A stretch of DNA of 64,000 bases from Acidobacteria subdivision 2 bacterium RH1 MAG20 (GCA_002197545.1 NFUO01000081.1:70432-134431); one strand, 5' to 3'. Numbered from the stretch's first letter, positions 45,955 to 56,329 are shown. The notes: generated by a model not told the origin, from the sequence alone. Translations and numbers: made by a program.

Positions 45955-45996
45955 ATAATCATGAGGGGCTGCCTTCGGGCAGCCCCTCATGATTAT
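45955..45996. terminator. 19-bp perfect stem with TTCG tetraloop
   Basis: Arms 45955-45973 and 45978-45996 (ending GGGGCTGCC / GGCAGCCCC) with the extra-stable loop TTCG at 45974-45977. It is between two convergent genes and should work in both directions. Confidence 0.88.
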
Positions 45997-46016
45997 TCAC
46001 AACACCCGAAAAGCAA

Positions 46017-46628
<612 letters not shown>

Positions 46629-46794
46629 GGTTGTTCTCCTGTCACTTTTGTTTTGGCCAGGTTCTATCACACACTGGCGGGTTCATTCTGGTTGGATGCT
46701 TCTCAGACATCTCGCGATGCCATCGGCAAATCCGCTCGACCCTCGAATCATAACGCACCGCGGCATTCATCTTCTCTTCATGGCCACTTATGTA

Positions 46795-46831
46795 GCTTTT
46801 GGAGCCTAATCGCTGCTTTTGGAGTCTAATC
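46795..46831 (+). repeat. 17-bp direct repeat at the GH15 ribosome site
   Basis: GCTTTTGGAGCCTAATC (46795-46811) and GCTTTTGGAGTCTAATC (46815-46831), one mismatch, period 20. The second copy supplies the GGAG in front of ATG 46837. Confidence 0.7.
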
Positions 46832-46836
46832 AGTCA

Positions 46837-49299
46837 ATGAGCGATCTCGCCGCCGCATACCATTGGCTCGACGATCAGGGAGCCGCGTTTGGCGGGCCCG
46901 GTCTCGCGCCCCGTTGGACCTCCAGCCAGAAAGATGCCGTCTCCACTGCCTATGCCGCATCCAGCCGCATCTGGTTTACCGTCTCACACGGCATCCTCAA
47001 TGAGATCTATTACCCCACCATCGACCGCCCGCAGACCCGCGACATGGAGCTGCTCTTCACCGATGGCGAAACCTTCTGCCACGAAGAGAAGCGCGACTTC
47101 GACTACGAACTGCAATACATCCATCCCAACGCTCCGGCCATTCGAATGGTTGCCACCGACCCCAATGGACGCTACACCGTCACCAAGGAGTTCATCAGCG
47201 AGCCCCACCGTCCCGCCGTCATGATGTACGTCAAGATCACCGGCGACGAGCAGATCCTCTCGCGCCTCAAGTGTTATGTTCTGCTCGCCCCGCACCTCAA
47301 CGGCGGCGGCGCCGGTAACTCCGCGCGCTCCATCGAGGTTGCGGGCCAGCGCTGCCTCCTTGCCTGGAAGGGCAATATCTCGCTCGCCATGGGCGTCAGT
47401 TGCGGATTCACCCGCTCCTCCTGCGGTTACGTGGGGGCCAGCGACGGTTTTCAGGACCTCGCCAGCGATATGAAAATGGACTGGCACTTCGGCCAGGCCC
47501 TCGACGGCAACATCGCCATCATGGGAGAGATCGACGTCTCCTGTAGCCGTGAGTTCACCGTCGCCGTTGCTTTAGGAGACGGTCACCACGCTGCCCTCGC
47601 CTGCATGATGCAGACCTTTGCCACGCCATACAAATTTCACCGCGAACGCTTCATCGAGCAATGGTTGCGCGTCGATTCGCCCAAACTCATCGCCGCCTCC
47701 TCTACCGATGGCGGCCGGCTCGCCAACATCAGCCACAACGTCGTCCTCACCCACGAAGACAAGACCTACTCCGGCGCCTTCATCGCCTCTGCCTCCATTC
47801 CCTGGGGAGCTTCAAAGGGTGATTCCGACCTCGGCGGTTATCACCTTGTCTGGACGCGCGACATGATCCAGTCCGCGACTGCGCTGCTCGCATGTGACGG
47901 CACCGAGACAGCCCTTCGCGCCCTCGTCTACCTCGCCTGCACCCAGCGAACCGACGGCAGCTTCGCCCAGAACTTCTGGATCGACGGCACTCCCTACTGG
48001 TCCGGCATCCAACTCGATGAGGTCGCCTTTCCCATCATCCTTGCCTGGCGTCTGTGGAAGGTCGATGGCCTCGGCAACTTCGACATCTTCCCCCTCGTTG
48101 AACGAGCCGCCGCCTTTCTGGTCTGTTATGCCCCCGTCACCCAGCAGGAGCGCTGGGAGGAGACCGCTGGCTACTCCCCCTCCACCCTCGCCGCCGTCAT
48201 CTCCGGCCTCATCTGTGCCGCGAACATCGCCCGTTTCCACGAATCCGACGAACTGGCCACCTTTCTCGAGAGCTACGCCGACTGGATCGAAGCCCACCTC
48301 GACCAGTGGACCACTACCACCGAAGGCGTCCTCCATCCCGACATCAAATACCACTACATGCGGATACGCCCGCCCGCTCCGGGCGAACCTTTCTACAACG
48401 ACCAGATCGCGCCCGGTCATATTCACATCGCCAACCGAAGTGCGGATGAAAAACAGGACTTCGAGGCCCGCGAAATCGTCGATGCGGGCTTCCTGGAGCT
48501 CGTCCGCTATGGCATCCGCCGCGCCGCCGACCCGCTCATCGTCGATTCACTCAAAGTCATCGACGCGGTTCTCAAGATCGAGACGCCCTACGGCCCTTGC
48601 TGGCGCCGCTACAACCACGACGGCTATGGCCAGAAGAAAGATGGCGGCCCCTACGACGGTTGGGGTCAGGGGCGCGCATGGCCTCTGCTTACGGGTGAGC
48701 GTGCCCACTATGAACTCGCCGCGGGCAAGTCCGTAACTCCATTGATTTCAGCATTTGAGAAGTTCAGCTCCATAGGAGGCATGCTCCCCGAACAAATCTG
48801 GGACCGCGCCGACCTTCCCTCCGCAGGCATGTACTTCGGAAAATCCGCCGGTTCTGCGCAACCTCTCGTGTGGGCACATTCGGAGTACATCAAGCTCCTC
48901 CGCTCCGCCACCGACGGCCATGTCTTCGATCGTATCTCCGTCGTCGAAGAGCGCTACGCCGTGGCTCCAGGGAAACGGACCTTTCGATCTGAGACCGAAA
49001 TCTTCCAGATCAGCCGCCCCATCTCATTCATACCCGCAGGCTTCACCTTCCGCATCGTGGACCGCGGCCGGTTCCGTGTTGTCTACACCTTCGATAACTG
49101 GATGACGGTCAACAATCTTGACTCGCACAGCCTGGGCCGCCTCGGCTACTCCGCTGACGTTCCCATCCCTCGCGATCAGGCCGGCTCCATTATCTTTACC
49201 CTGTGCTGGCCCGGCTACGAGCCGAACCAGCAGGACCGCTGGCTCGGCAAAAATTTTGTAGTTTCCATTATTCCGCCATCCTTAGCCGCCAGTTCCTGA
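46837..49299 (+). CDS. Glycoside hydrolase family 15 glucoamylase-type enzyme
   Basis: 820 residues from ATG 46837. The N-terminal beta-sandwich domain (about 25-275, SSRIWFTVSHGILNEIYYP) is followed by an (alpha/alpha)6 barrel with YHLVWTRDMIQSATALL, a catalytic Glu in LPEQIWDRADLP, and GQGRAWPLLTGERAHYELAAG. It releases glucose from alpha-glucans such as glycogen or from trehalose. No signal peptide, so it is probably intracellular. It precedes the pentose-phosphate genes on the same strand, which would use its glucose. Confidence 0.9.
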   Translation: MSDLAAAYHWLDDQGAAFGGPGLAPRWTSSQKDAVSTAYAASSRIWFTVSHGILNEIYYPTIDRPQTRDMELLFTDGETFCHEEKRDFDYELQYIHPNAPAIRMVATDPNGRYTVTKEFISEPHRPAVMMYVKITGDEQILSRLKCYVLLAPHLNGGGAGNSARSIEVAGQRCLLAWKGNISLAMGVSCGFTRSSCGYVGASDGFQDLASDMKMDWHFGQALDGNIAIMGEIDVSCSREFTVAVALGDGHHAALACMMQTFATPYKFHRERFIEQWLRVDSPKLIAASSTDGGRLANISHNVVLTHEDKTYSGAFIASASIPWGASKGDSDLGGYHLVWTRDMIQSATALLACDGTETALRALVYLACTQRTDGSFAQNFWIDGTPYWSGIQLDEVAFPIILAWRLWKVDGLGNFDIFPLVERAAAFLVCYAPVTQQERWEETAGYSPSTLAAVISGLICAANIARFHESDELATFLESYADWIEAHLDQWTTTTEGVLHPDIKYHYMRIRPPAPGEPFYNDQIAPGHIHIANRSADEKQDFEAREIVDAGFLELVRYGIRRAADPLIVDSLKVIDAVLKIETPYGPCWRRYNHDGYGQKKDGGPYDGWGQGRAWPLLTGERAHYELAAGKSVTPLISAFEKFSSIGGMLPEQIWDRADLPSAGMYFGKSAGSAQPLVWAHSEYIKLLRSATDGHVFDRISVVEERYAVAPGKRTFRSETEIFQISRPISFIPAGFTFRIVDRGRFRVVYTFDNWMTVNNLDSHSLGRLGYSADVPIPRDQAGSIIFTLCWPGYEPNQQDRWLGKNFVVSIIPPSLAASS

Positions 49300-49411
49300 G
49301 GATGCGCCAGGGCCCACCCCGCTTGTACACTGTCAGGGAACGACTAAAAATGACCAAATAGCAGATTCATGCCAGTACCGCGTCTCTTCATATAAGAAAA
49401 AAGGAAAAGAA

Positions 49412-51418
49412 ATGAGCGATCAGCAGCAGACAGATAAGCAAAACGCCTTAGACCAGCTCTCCATCAATGCCCTCCGCTTCCTTGCCGTCGACGCCGTTGA
49501 AAAAGCCAAGTCCGGCCACCCCGGCGCGCCCCTCGGCTGTGCCCCTATCGCCTATCTGCTGTACCACAAGCTCATGAAGTACGATCCTGCGGACCCCAAG
49601 TGGATCGACCGCGACCGTTTCGTTCTCTCGAACGGCCACGCCTCGGCGCTGCTCTACGGCTCACTCCATCTCTCCGGCTACGACCTTCCCATGGAGCAGC
49701 TCGAACAGTTCCGCCAGTGGGGCTCCCACACCCCCGGACATCCCGAGTACGGCGAAGCCCCAGGCGTCGAAGTCACTACCGGCCCACTCGGCCAGGGCTT
49801 CGGCATGGCGGTCGGCATGGCCGTCGCTGAGAAGCACCTCGCCGCTGTCTACAACCGCGACGAACGCAAGGTCATCGACCACTACACCTACGTCCTCTGC
49901 GGCGACGGCGACCTGATGGAAGGCATCTCTCACGAGACTGCATCGCTGGCCGGAACGCTGAACCTCGGCAAGCTCATCGTCCTCTACGACGACAACCTCA
50001 TCTCGCTCGACGGCCCCACCGAACTCAGCTTCACTGAAGACGTCACACTGCGTTTCGAGGCCTATCACTGGCACGTTCAGATGGTCCACGACGGCAACGA
50101 CCTCGTGGCCCTCGAAGCCGCCATCCTCGCCGCCAAGGCCGAGACCACCCGCCCCTCGCTGATTCGCGTCCGCACCGTCATCGGCTATGGCAGCCCCAAG
50201 GCCGGCACCAGCAAGGTCCACGGCGAAGCTCTCGGAGCCGACAACGTCAAGGCCACCAAGAAGAACCTCGGCTGGCCCGAAGACAAGACCTTCTACGTTC
50301 CTGAAGAGGCCCGCGCCAATTGGGACACCGCCAAGCCTCGCGGCAAGAAGGCCCATGAGGCTTGGGACGCCGATTTCGCGGAGTACAAGAAGGCTTATCC
50401 TGAACCTGCAGGTGAGTTCGAGCGCGTCATCAAGGCCGAGCTGGCGAAGGATTGGCAGAAGAAAATTCCCGTCTTCCCAACCGACAAGCCCGTAGCCACC
50501 CGCAACGCCGGTCAGGTCGTCATGCAGGCCATCGAAAATGTCGTTCCCGAGCTCTTCGGCGGCGCTGCCGACCTCACCTCTTCCACGAAGACGATCTTCA
50601 AGGACTCGCCCAGCTTCCACGTCGATCCCAAGGGCCGCAACGTCTTCTTCGGCGTCCGCGAGTTCGGCATGTGCGCCATGGTCAACGGTATGGCCGCTCA
50701 TGGCGGTCTGATTCCCTTCGGTTCCACCTTCTTCGTCTTCTCGGACTACGCTCGCCCAGCCCTTCGTCTGGCCGCGCTGATGTCCGTCCACTCCCTCTTC
50801 GTCTTCACGCACGATTCAGTCGGTCTCGGCGAAGACGGCCCTACTCACCAGCCAGTCGAGCATCTGATGGCCCTCCGCGCCATCCCGCAGCTCACCGATT
50901 TCCGTCCGGCTGACGCCAACGAGACTGCTGCCTGCTGGCAGCTTGCTCTCGAGCGCAAGAGCGCCAGCTTCATGGCCCTCTCCCGCCAGGACCTTCCCGT
51001 CCTCGACGCCGAGAAGTACAAGGTGCACGAGGGCGCAAAGAAGGGCGCTTACGCCCTCGACAACAGCGGCAAGGACATCATTCTCATTGCCACTGGCTCC
51101 GAGGTTTCTCTTATCCTCAAGGCCGCCGAAGAGTTGAAGGCTGCGGGTATCAATGCGTCGGTCGTCTCGATGCCCAGCTTCAGGATCTACGACGAGCAGC
51201 CAGACTCCTATAAGGCCAGCCTGCTGCCGGAGAACACTCCCAAACTCGCCGTTGAAGCCGGAGCCACCATGGGTTGGTACAAGTACGTCGGCCACAACGG
51301 AGGCGTCATCGGGCTGGATCGCTTCGGCGCATCCGCCCCGGGAGCTATCGCGCTGGACAGACTCGGCTTTAACGTCGCCAACGTCGTCGAGCACGCAAAG
51401 AAGTTAGTCAAAAAGTAA
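49412..51418 (+). CDS. tkt: Transketolase
   Basis: 668 residues. Thiamine diphosphate motif GDGDLMEGISHETASLAG...LIVLYDDN (about 168-197), SGHPGAPLG at the N-terminus, the central THDSVGLGEDGPTHQPVE, and a C-terminal domain ending VVEHAKKLVKK. It moves two-carbon units in the pentose-phosphate cycle. First gene of the cluster that continues to glk. AAGGAAAAG precedes ATG. Confidence 0.96.
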   Translation: MSDQQQTDKQNALDQLSINALRFLAVDAVEKAKSGHPGAPLGCAPIAYLLYHKLMKYDPADPKWIDRDRFVLSNGHASALLYGSLHLSGYDLPMEQLEQFRQWGSHTPGHPEYGEAPGVEVTTGPLGQGFGMAVGMAVAEKHLAAVYNRDERKVIDHYTYVLCGDGDLMEGISHETASLAGTLNLGKLIVLYDDNLISLDGPTELSFTEDVTLRFEAYHWHVQMVHDGNDLVALEAAILAAKAETTRPSLIRVRTVIGYGSPKAGTSKVHGEALGADNVKATKKNLGWPEDKTFYVPEEARANWDTAKPRGKKAHEAWDADFAEYKKAYPEPAGEFERVIKAELAKDWQKKIPVFPTDKPVATRNAGQVVMQAIENVVPELFGGAADLTSSTKTIFKDSPSFHVDPKGRNVFFGVREFGMCAMVNGMAAHGGLIPFGSTFFVFSDYARPALRLAALMSVHSLFVFTHDSVGLGEDGPTHQPVEHLMALRAIPQLTDFRPADANETAACWQLALERKSASFMALSRQDLPVLDAEKYKVHEGAKKGAYALDNSGKDIILIATGSEVSLILKAAEELKAAGINASVVSMPSFRIYDEQPDSYKASLLPENTPKLAVEAGATMGWYKYVGHNGGVIGLDRFGASAPGAIALDRLGFNVANVVEHAKKLVKK

Positions 51419-51431
51419 GCAGGGAATCGGA

Positions 51432-51453
51432 GGCGGGGCCATCAGGCTCCGCC
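51432..51453 (+). terminator. Hairpin after tkt
   Basis: GGCGGGGCC-atca-GGCTCCGCC, a nine-base stem with one G-T pair, 14 bases past the tkt stop. It is followed by TTCACTACAT rather than a T run, so it may only partly separate tkt from the genes after it. Confidence 0.5.
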
Positions 51454-51493
51454 TTCACTACATCAGCAAGTCTGAGTATCTTCGGAGAAAGTT

Positions 51494-51628
51494 ATGGTCA
51501 ACAGCGAACGCGAAATGGTGCGTCAAAATGAAGAGTCGCCTAAAGAAGAGCGGTTCACCTCTTTGCAGCCGACCTATGAAGACAGCGTCCCTCCTGAAGA
51601 TGACTGGGAGTTGGAGCAGCATTATTAA
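51494..51628 (+). CDS. 44-residue acidic small protein
   Basis: ATG at 51494, stop TAA 51626-51628, with GGAGA (51484-51488) five bases upstream. The product is strongly charged: Glu-rich (SEREMVRQNEESPKEERF), then SLQPTYEDSVPPEDDWELEQ. No membrane segment, no signal and no known family. It lies between tkt and rpiB on the same strand. Support comes from the ribosome site and placement only; no conservation could be tested. Confidence 0.5.
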   Translation: MVNSEREMVRQNEESPKEERFTSLQPTYEDSVPPEDDWELEQHY

Positions 51629-51702
51629 TGTTTCACTTTTGTCTTGCCTGCTCTCTCATCGGCCTTGATTCAAATCACTACGGAAACCAGAGGTAGTTCA
51701 AA

Positions 51703-52185
51703 ATGAAAATCGCTATCGCCTCAGACCACGCCGGCTTTCCCCTGAAAGAAGAAGTCCGCGACTATGTCCGCAAGCTGGGCCACGATGTCGAGGATCTCGG
51801 CGCCTACAACACCGAGCCCTCCGACTATCCCGATTTCGCTGTCCTTGTAGGCAAAGCCCTCATCGCGGGAACGGTAGAGCGCGGCATCCTCATCTGCGGC
51901 TCCGGCGTAGGCGTCTGCGTCGCCGCCAACAAGATGCCCGGCGTCCGTGCCGGTATGTGCCACGACACCTACTCCGCCCACCAGGGCGTTGAACACGACC
52001 AGATGAACGTCCTCGTCCTCGGCGCGCGCATCATCGGCCCGGCACTCGCTTACGAGTGCGTCGATGCTTACCTCAAGGCCAACTTCATCGCCTCCGAGCC
52101 TCGTTTCGTCCGTCGCCTCAACAAGGTTAAAGCCATCGAAAAACAGTACATGCCGGAAGCAGCGGGAACCACCCTCGCTTCATAA
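51703..52185 (+). CDS. rpiB: Ribose 5-phosphate isomerase B
   Basis: 160 residues. MKIAIASDHAGFPLKE, the Cys-containing GILICGSGVGVCVAANK motif, and RAGMCHDTYSAHQGVEHDQMNVLVLGARIIG match RpiB/LacA-B. It interconverts ribulose 5-phosphate and ribose 5-phosphate. The last 10 residues exceed the usual length but are unremarkable. Confidence 0.94.
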   Translation: MKIAIASDHAGFPLKEEVRDYVRKLGHDVEDLGAYNTEPSDYPDFAVLVGKALIAGTVERGILICGSGVGVCVAANKMPGVRAGMCHDTYSAHQGVEHDQMNVLVLGARIIGPALAYECVDAYLKANFIASEPRFVRRLNKVKAIEKQYMPEAAGTTLAS

Positions 52186-52269
52186 AACTAAGCCAGATTT
52201 TCACATTGCACAGGCATTCCCCTGTGCGTCGCGTCGAGCCGAAAGCCGCGCACAAGCATCTCAAGGTAC

Positions 52270-53124
52270 ATGGCAAACATCACTACATCCCGCACATGGT
52301 TTATCACCGGAGCCTCGACTGGCTTCGGTCGCATTCTCGCCGAAGAGGTCCTTAAGGGTGGCGGCAAAGTCGTCGCTACTGCTCGCGAGTTCGATAAGGT
52401 CGCAGATCTCGAACAGAAATATCCCGGCAAAGCCAAAGCCTTCGCTCTCGATGTCACTGACGCCGCTCAGATCCTCTCCGTTGTAGCTCAAACGCTGACT
52501 GTCTTCGGACCAGTCGATGTCCTCGTCAACAACGCAGGCTATGGCCTTGCAGGGGGCATCGAAGAGGCCACCGAAGAAGAGTTCATGCCCGTCTTCGAGA
52601 CCAATGTCTTCGGACTTATGCGCGTGACTCGCGCTTTCCTGCCGCACTTCCGCAAACAGCGCAGCGGCAACATCGTCAATCTCTCCTCTATCGGAGGCCT
52701 CATCGGCTCGCCCGGCTGGGGCTATTACAACGCCAGCAAGTTTGCCGTCGAAGGCTTCTCTGAGGCGCTCGCCGCCGAACTCGCCCCTCTCGGCATCCAC
52801 GTCACCATCGTCGAGCCCGGCCCTTTCCGCACCGACTTCCTCGGGCGCTCCGGCGTCGAAGCCAAAGAGCGCATCGCCGACTACGATGCCACCGCCGGAA
52901 AGACCCGCCAGTATTTTCACGACCAGGCGGGCAAGCAGCCAGGCGATCCTCTCCGCGCCGTTCACGCCATCATCCAGGCGATCGAGTCTCCACAGCCGCC
53001 TCTGCATCTCGTCCTCGGGGCCCTGGCTCTCCAGCGCATGAGAGGCAAGCTCGAACAGTGGAAGACCGAGCTGGACACCTGGCAATCCACCACTGTCGGC
53101 GCGGACTTCCCGGAGGGCGAGTGA
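52270..53124 (+). CDS. Short-chain dehydrogenase/reductase
   Basis: 284 residues. Nucleotide motif TGASTGFGRILA (about 14-25), NNAGYGLAGG, and the catalytic Ser and YYNASK set (about 140-162). The sequence suits the classical SDR group acting on a ketone or aldehyde with NAD(P)H. Substrate unknown. Its stop overlaps the next gene (GTGA), so translation is coupled to the HAD protein. Role in the pentose cluster unclear. Confidence 0.85.
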   Translation: MANITTSRTWFITGASTGFGRILAEEVLKGGGKVVATAREFDKVADLEQKYPGKAKAFALDVTDAAQILSVVAQTLTVFGPVDVLVNNAGYGLAGGIEEATEEEFMPVFETNVFGLMRVTRAFLPHFRKQRSGNIVNLSSIGGLIGSPGWGYYNASKFAVEGFSEALAAELAPLGIHVTIVEPGPFRTDFLGRSGVEAKERIADYDATAGKTRQYFHDQAGKQPGDPLRAVHAIIQAIESPQPPLHLVLGALALQRMRGKLEQWKTELDTWQSTTVGADFPEGE

Positions 53125-53747
53125 GTTCCACTCCCATCAAGACCGTCTTCTGGGATATCGGCGGAGTTCTGCTCACCAACGGCTGGGACAGCAAACAGCG
53201 AGGTCGCGTCCTCGCCGCCCTTAGCGTCAATCTCATCGCCTACGAAGCTATCCACGACGAAGTAAACTACTACTGGGAGCGCGGCCTTATGACCGCCCAG
53301 GATTTCTTCGAGCAGACGGTCATCGAAACCAACCCCAATCTCAACCTTACCTTCGAGAAGCTCTGGCCTCTGGTCTGTAACGAAAGTCAGGTCCTCCATC
53401 AGGAGTGTTTCGATATGCTCGCTGCGCTCAAAGGCCGAGGTCAATACCGTCTCGCTACCCTCAACAATGAGTCCAAAGAGCTCAACGCACACCGTCTCGA
53501 CACTTTTCAGCTTCGCCAATTCTTCAACTACTTCATCTGTTCCGGCTACGTCCACGAGATGAAGCCGCTGCCGGACATCTATCGCGCAGCAACCGACATC
53601 TCCGGTTTCTCGCCCGAAGCCGCGCTGCTCATCGACGATAAGCAGGAAAACTGCGATGCCGCCGTGGCCCTCGATATGCAGGCCATTCATTTTGAATCAC
53701 CCACGCAACTTCGCGCCTCACTCACTCAACTCGGCATCGCCGTTTAG
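53121..53747 (+). CDS. HAD-superfamily hydrolase (phosphatase type)
   Basis: 208 residues from GTG 53121, which overlaps the SDR stop by 4 bases. HAD motif I is FWDIGGVLLTN (the nucleophile Asp, with Gly at +2), motif II ATLNNESKEL, motif III about MKPLPDIYRA, and motif IV LLIDDKQENC. The +2 Gly is seen in some epoxide-hydrolase-like HADs. Probably a sugar-phosphate or nucleotide phosphatase; substrate unknown. Confidence 0.82.
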   Translation: MSSTPIKTVFWDIGGVLLTNGWDSKQRGRVLAALSVNLIAYEAIHDEVNYYWERGLMTAQDFFEQTVIETNPNLNLTFEKLWPLVCNESQVLHQECFDMLAALKGRGQYRLATLNNESKELNAHRLDTFQLRQFFNYFICSGYVHEMKPLPDIYRAATDISGFSPEAALLIDDKQENCDAAVALDMQAIHFESPTQLRASLTQLGIAV

Positions 53748-53765
53748 CACGAAAGGAAACGCATC

Positions 53766-54671
53766 ATGGAATTAGGAATCATCGGACTCGGCAAAATGGG
53801 CTTCAACATGGCGGAGCGTCTCCGCCTCGCCGGTCACAAGGTCGTCGGCTTCGACTTCAATAAGGAAGCCACCGCCAAACTCACCACTACTGGCGCGCTC
53901 GGCGTCAACTCGCTCGAAGACCTCGTCAAGAATCTCTCCGCGCCCCGCGCCATCTGGATCATGGTTCCCTCAGGCGATCCCGTCGACCAGACCATCGCCC
54001 AGCTCGAGCCCCTTATGCAGAAGGGCGACACCATCATCGACGGCGGCAACTCCAACTACAAGAACACCCAGCGCCGCCACGACGAAGTCACCGCCAAGGG
54101 CTTTGAATTTGTTGATTGCGGGACCTCCGGCGGCGTCTGGGGACTCAAAGAGGGCTACAGCCTCATGATCGGCGGCGATAAGGCTCCCGTCGAGCGCCTT
54201 ACCCCCATCTTCCAGGCCCTCGCGCCCTCGCCCACCGAAGGCTGGGGACACGTCGGTCCCTCCGGTTCCGGCCACTTCGTCAAGATGGTCCACAACGGTA
54301 TCGAGTACGGCCTCATGCAGGCTTTTGCCGAAGGCTTCTCCATCATGAAGGCCAAGGAACCCCTCAACCTCGATCTCACCCAGATCGCACATATCTGGCA
54401 GAAGGGTTCGGTCGTCCGTTCCTGGCTGCTCGATCTCACCGCCGCCGCTCTCGATAAGAACCCGACCCTCGACGGCCTCGAAGCCTGGGTCCCCGACTCC
54501 GGCGAAGGCCGCTGGACTGTGACCGAAGCCATCGACCTCAACATCTCCGCGCCGGTCATCACCGAGTCCCTCATCCGTCGTCTCCGTTCCCGCGAAGAGA
54601 ACAACTTCACCGACCGGATGATCTCCATCATGCGCGGCGCCTTTGGTGGCCACGACGTCAAAAAGACATAG
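53766..54671 (+). CDS. gnd: 6-phosphogluconate dehydrogenase, short form
   Basis: 301 residues, shorter than the 470-residue enteric type and matching the compact GntZ-like form. GLGKMGFNMAERL binds the nucleotide, DCGTSGGVWGLKEGYSLMIGG and SGSGHFVKMVHNGIEYG form the active site. It oxidatively decarboxylates 6-phosphogluconate to ribulose 5-phosphate; short forms often use NAD. A tandem repeat covers its stop codon. Confidence 0.94.
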   Translation: MELGIIGLGKMGFNMAERLRLAGHKVVGFDFNKEATAKLTTTGALGVNSLEDLVKNLSAPRAIWIMVPSGDPVDQTIAQLEPLMQKGDTIIDGGNSNYKNTQRRHDEVTAKGFEFVDCGTSGGVWGLKEGYSLMIGGDKAPVERLTPIFQALAPSPTEGWGHVGPSGSGHFVKMVHNGIEYGLMQAFAEGFSIMKAKEPLNLDLTQIAHIWQKGSVVRSWLLDLTAAALDKNPTLDGLEAWVPDSGEGRWTVTEAIDLNISAPVITESLIRRLRSREENNFTDRMISIMRGAFGGHDVKKT

Positions 54672-54706
54672 GCCGTCAAAAAACATAGGCCGCCAAAAAG
54701 AGCTAA
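54657..54706 (+). repeat. Tandem repeat spanning the gnd stop codon
   Basis: Three near copies: GTCAAAAAGACATAGGCC (54657-54674), GTCAAAAAACATAGGCC (54675-54691), and a third starting GCCAAAAAGAGCTAAG at 54692. Unit about 17 bases. Confidence 0.65.
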
Positions 54707-54761
54707 GACTTCAAAGATTCAAGCCATCAACAAGCCTTAACAAGCACGAGAGGTAATTGAT

Positions 54762-56324
54762 ATGCCGACCACCGAACCCCACATCACTCCCGCTGTCACT
54801 CCGGTCACCCCGCAGCCCGAGCGGACGCCTGATCCCTGTGTCGTCGTCATCTTCGGCGCCTCCGGCGACCTCACCAAGCGCAAGCTCCTCCCGGCGCTCT
54901 ATCACCTTGAACAGGCCAATCTTCTGCCCAAGGACTTCGCCGTCGTCGGCGTCGCCCGGCGTCCGCTTCAGGACTCCTTCGCGGCCGACATGAAGGAGGG
55001 CGTCATCGCCGGCGGAGGCGTCGAAGAGTCCGATCCTAAACTCGCACCCTTCATCGGCAAGATCCAGTATCACGCCATGAACTTCGACGATCCGTCCGGT
55101 TACGACGCCCTTAACAAGCTCCTCGGCGAGATCGACAAAAAGTTCGGCACCTGCGGCAACCGTCTCTTCTATCTCGCCACTGCACCCGAGTATTTTTCCG
55201 ACATCATCAACTACCTCGGTCAGCATGGCATGTCGAAGCCCTGCGAAAGCCCTTCATCGGATGGCAAAAAGAACTGGGTCCGCACCATCATCGAGAAGCC
55301 CTTCGGCCACGATCTCGACTCTGCCAGGGCACTCAACGATGAAGTCAACAAGGTCTTCGACGAAGATCAGATCTTCCGCATCGACCACTACCTCGGTAAA
55401 GAGACTGTTCAGAACATCCTCGTCTTCCGCTTCGCCAACGGCATCTTCGAGAACGTCTGGAACCGCAACTATATTGACCACGTTGAGATCACCGCCGCCG
55501 AATCCATCGGCATCGAAGGCCGCGGACCCTTCTACGAGACCGCCGGGGCTCTTCGCGACGTCGTTCAGAACCACGTCATGGAACTCCTCAGCTTCGTCAC
55601 CATGGAGCCGCCCGTCTCTTTCGAGGCCTCCGCCGTCCGTGCCGAAAAGGTCAAGGTCTGGCGCGCTATCCAGCCCATCCATCCGGCAGACACCGTTCGC
55701 GGCCAGTACGGGCCCGGCACCGTCGATGGCAAGCCCGTCATCGGCTACCGCCAGGAAGACCGCGTCCATCCACGCTCGCAGACCGAGACTTACGCTGCAC
55801 TCCGCCTTGAGATCGAAAACTGGCGTTGGGCCGGGGTTCCCTTCTACATCCGCGCGGGCAAGCGCCTGGCCAAGCGCGTCACCGAAATTACCATCCAGTT
55901 CAAACAGCCGCCCCTGCTTCTCTTCAAAGGCAAGGACGGTGGCCAGGCCGGCAACGTTGAGCCGAACATCATCTCCATGCGCATCCAGCCGGACGAGGGC
56001 ATCGCTCTTCGTTTCGGCGCAAAGGTCCCCGGTCAGGGCATGAGCATCAGCCCCGTCAACATGGACTTCAGCTACGCCGAAGCGTTTGGCAAGTCTTCCG
56101 CCAACGGCTACGAGCGCCTTCTGCTCGACGCCATGATCGGCGATGCCACTCTCTTCGCCCACCGCGACGGAGTCGAAGCTACCTGGGCGTTGATGACACC
56201 CATCCTCAAGGTCTGGGCGGAGAAACCCGTCAAGGACTTCCCCAACTACGCTGCCGGAACCTGGGGTCCCACCGCCGCCGACGCGCTCCTCGAAGTTGAG
56301 GGCCGAAAGTGGCGCAAACTTTAA
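54762..56324 (+). CDS. zwf: Glucose-6-phosphate 1-dehydrogenase
   Basis: 520 residues. Nucleotide motif VIFGASGDLTKRKLLPALY (about 29-47), active-site RIDHYLGKETVQN, and VPFYIRAGKRLAKR. It oxidises glucose 6-phosphate and produces NADPH. Follows gnd by 90 bases; pgl comes next. It has a Thr/Pro-rich 20-residue head. Confidence 0.96.
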   Translation: MPTTEPHITPAVTPVTPQPERTPDPCVVVIFGASGDLTKRKLLPALYHLEQANLLPKDFAVVGVARRPLQDSFAADMKEGVIAGGGVEESDPKLAPFIGKIQYHAMNFDDPSGYDALNKLLGEIDKKFGTCGNRLFYLATAPEYFSDIINYLGQHGMSKPCESPSSDGKKNWVRTIIEKPFGHDLDSARALNDEVNKVFDEDQIFRIDHYLGKETVQNILVFRFANGIFENVWNRNYIDHVEITAAESIGIEGRGPFYETAGALRDVVQNHVMELLSFVTMEPPVSFEASAVRAEKVKVWRAIQPIHPADTVRGQYGPGTVDGKPVIGYRQEDRVHPRSQTETYAALRLEIENWRWAGVPFYIRAGKRLAKRVTEITIQFKQPPLLLFKGKDGGQAGNVEPNIISMRIQPDEGIALRFGAKVPGQGMSISPVNMDFSYAEAFGKSSANGYERLLLDAMIGDATLFAHRDGVEATWALMTPILKVWAEKPVKDFPNYAAGTWGPTAADALLEVEGRKWRKL

Positions 56325-56329
56325 ATCGC

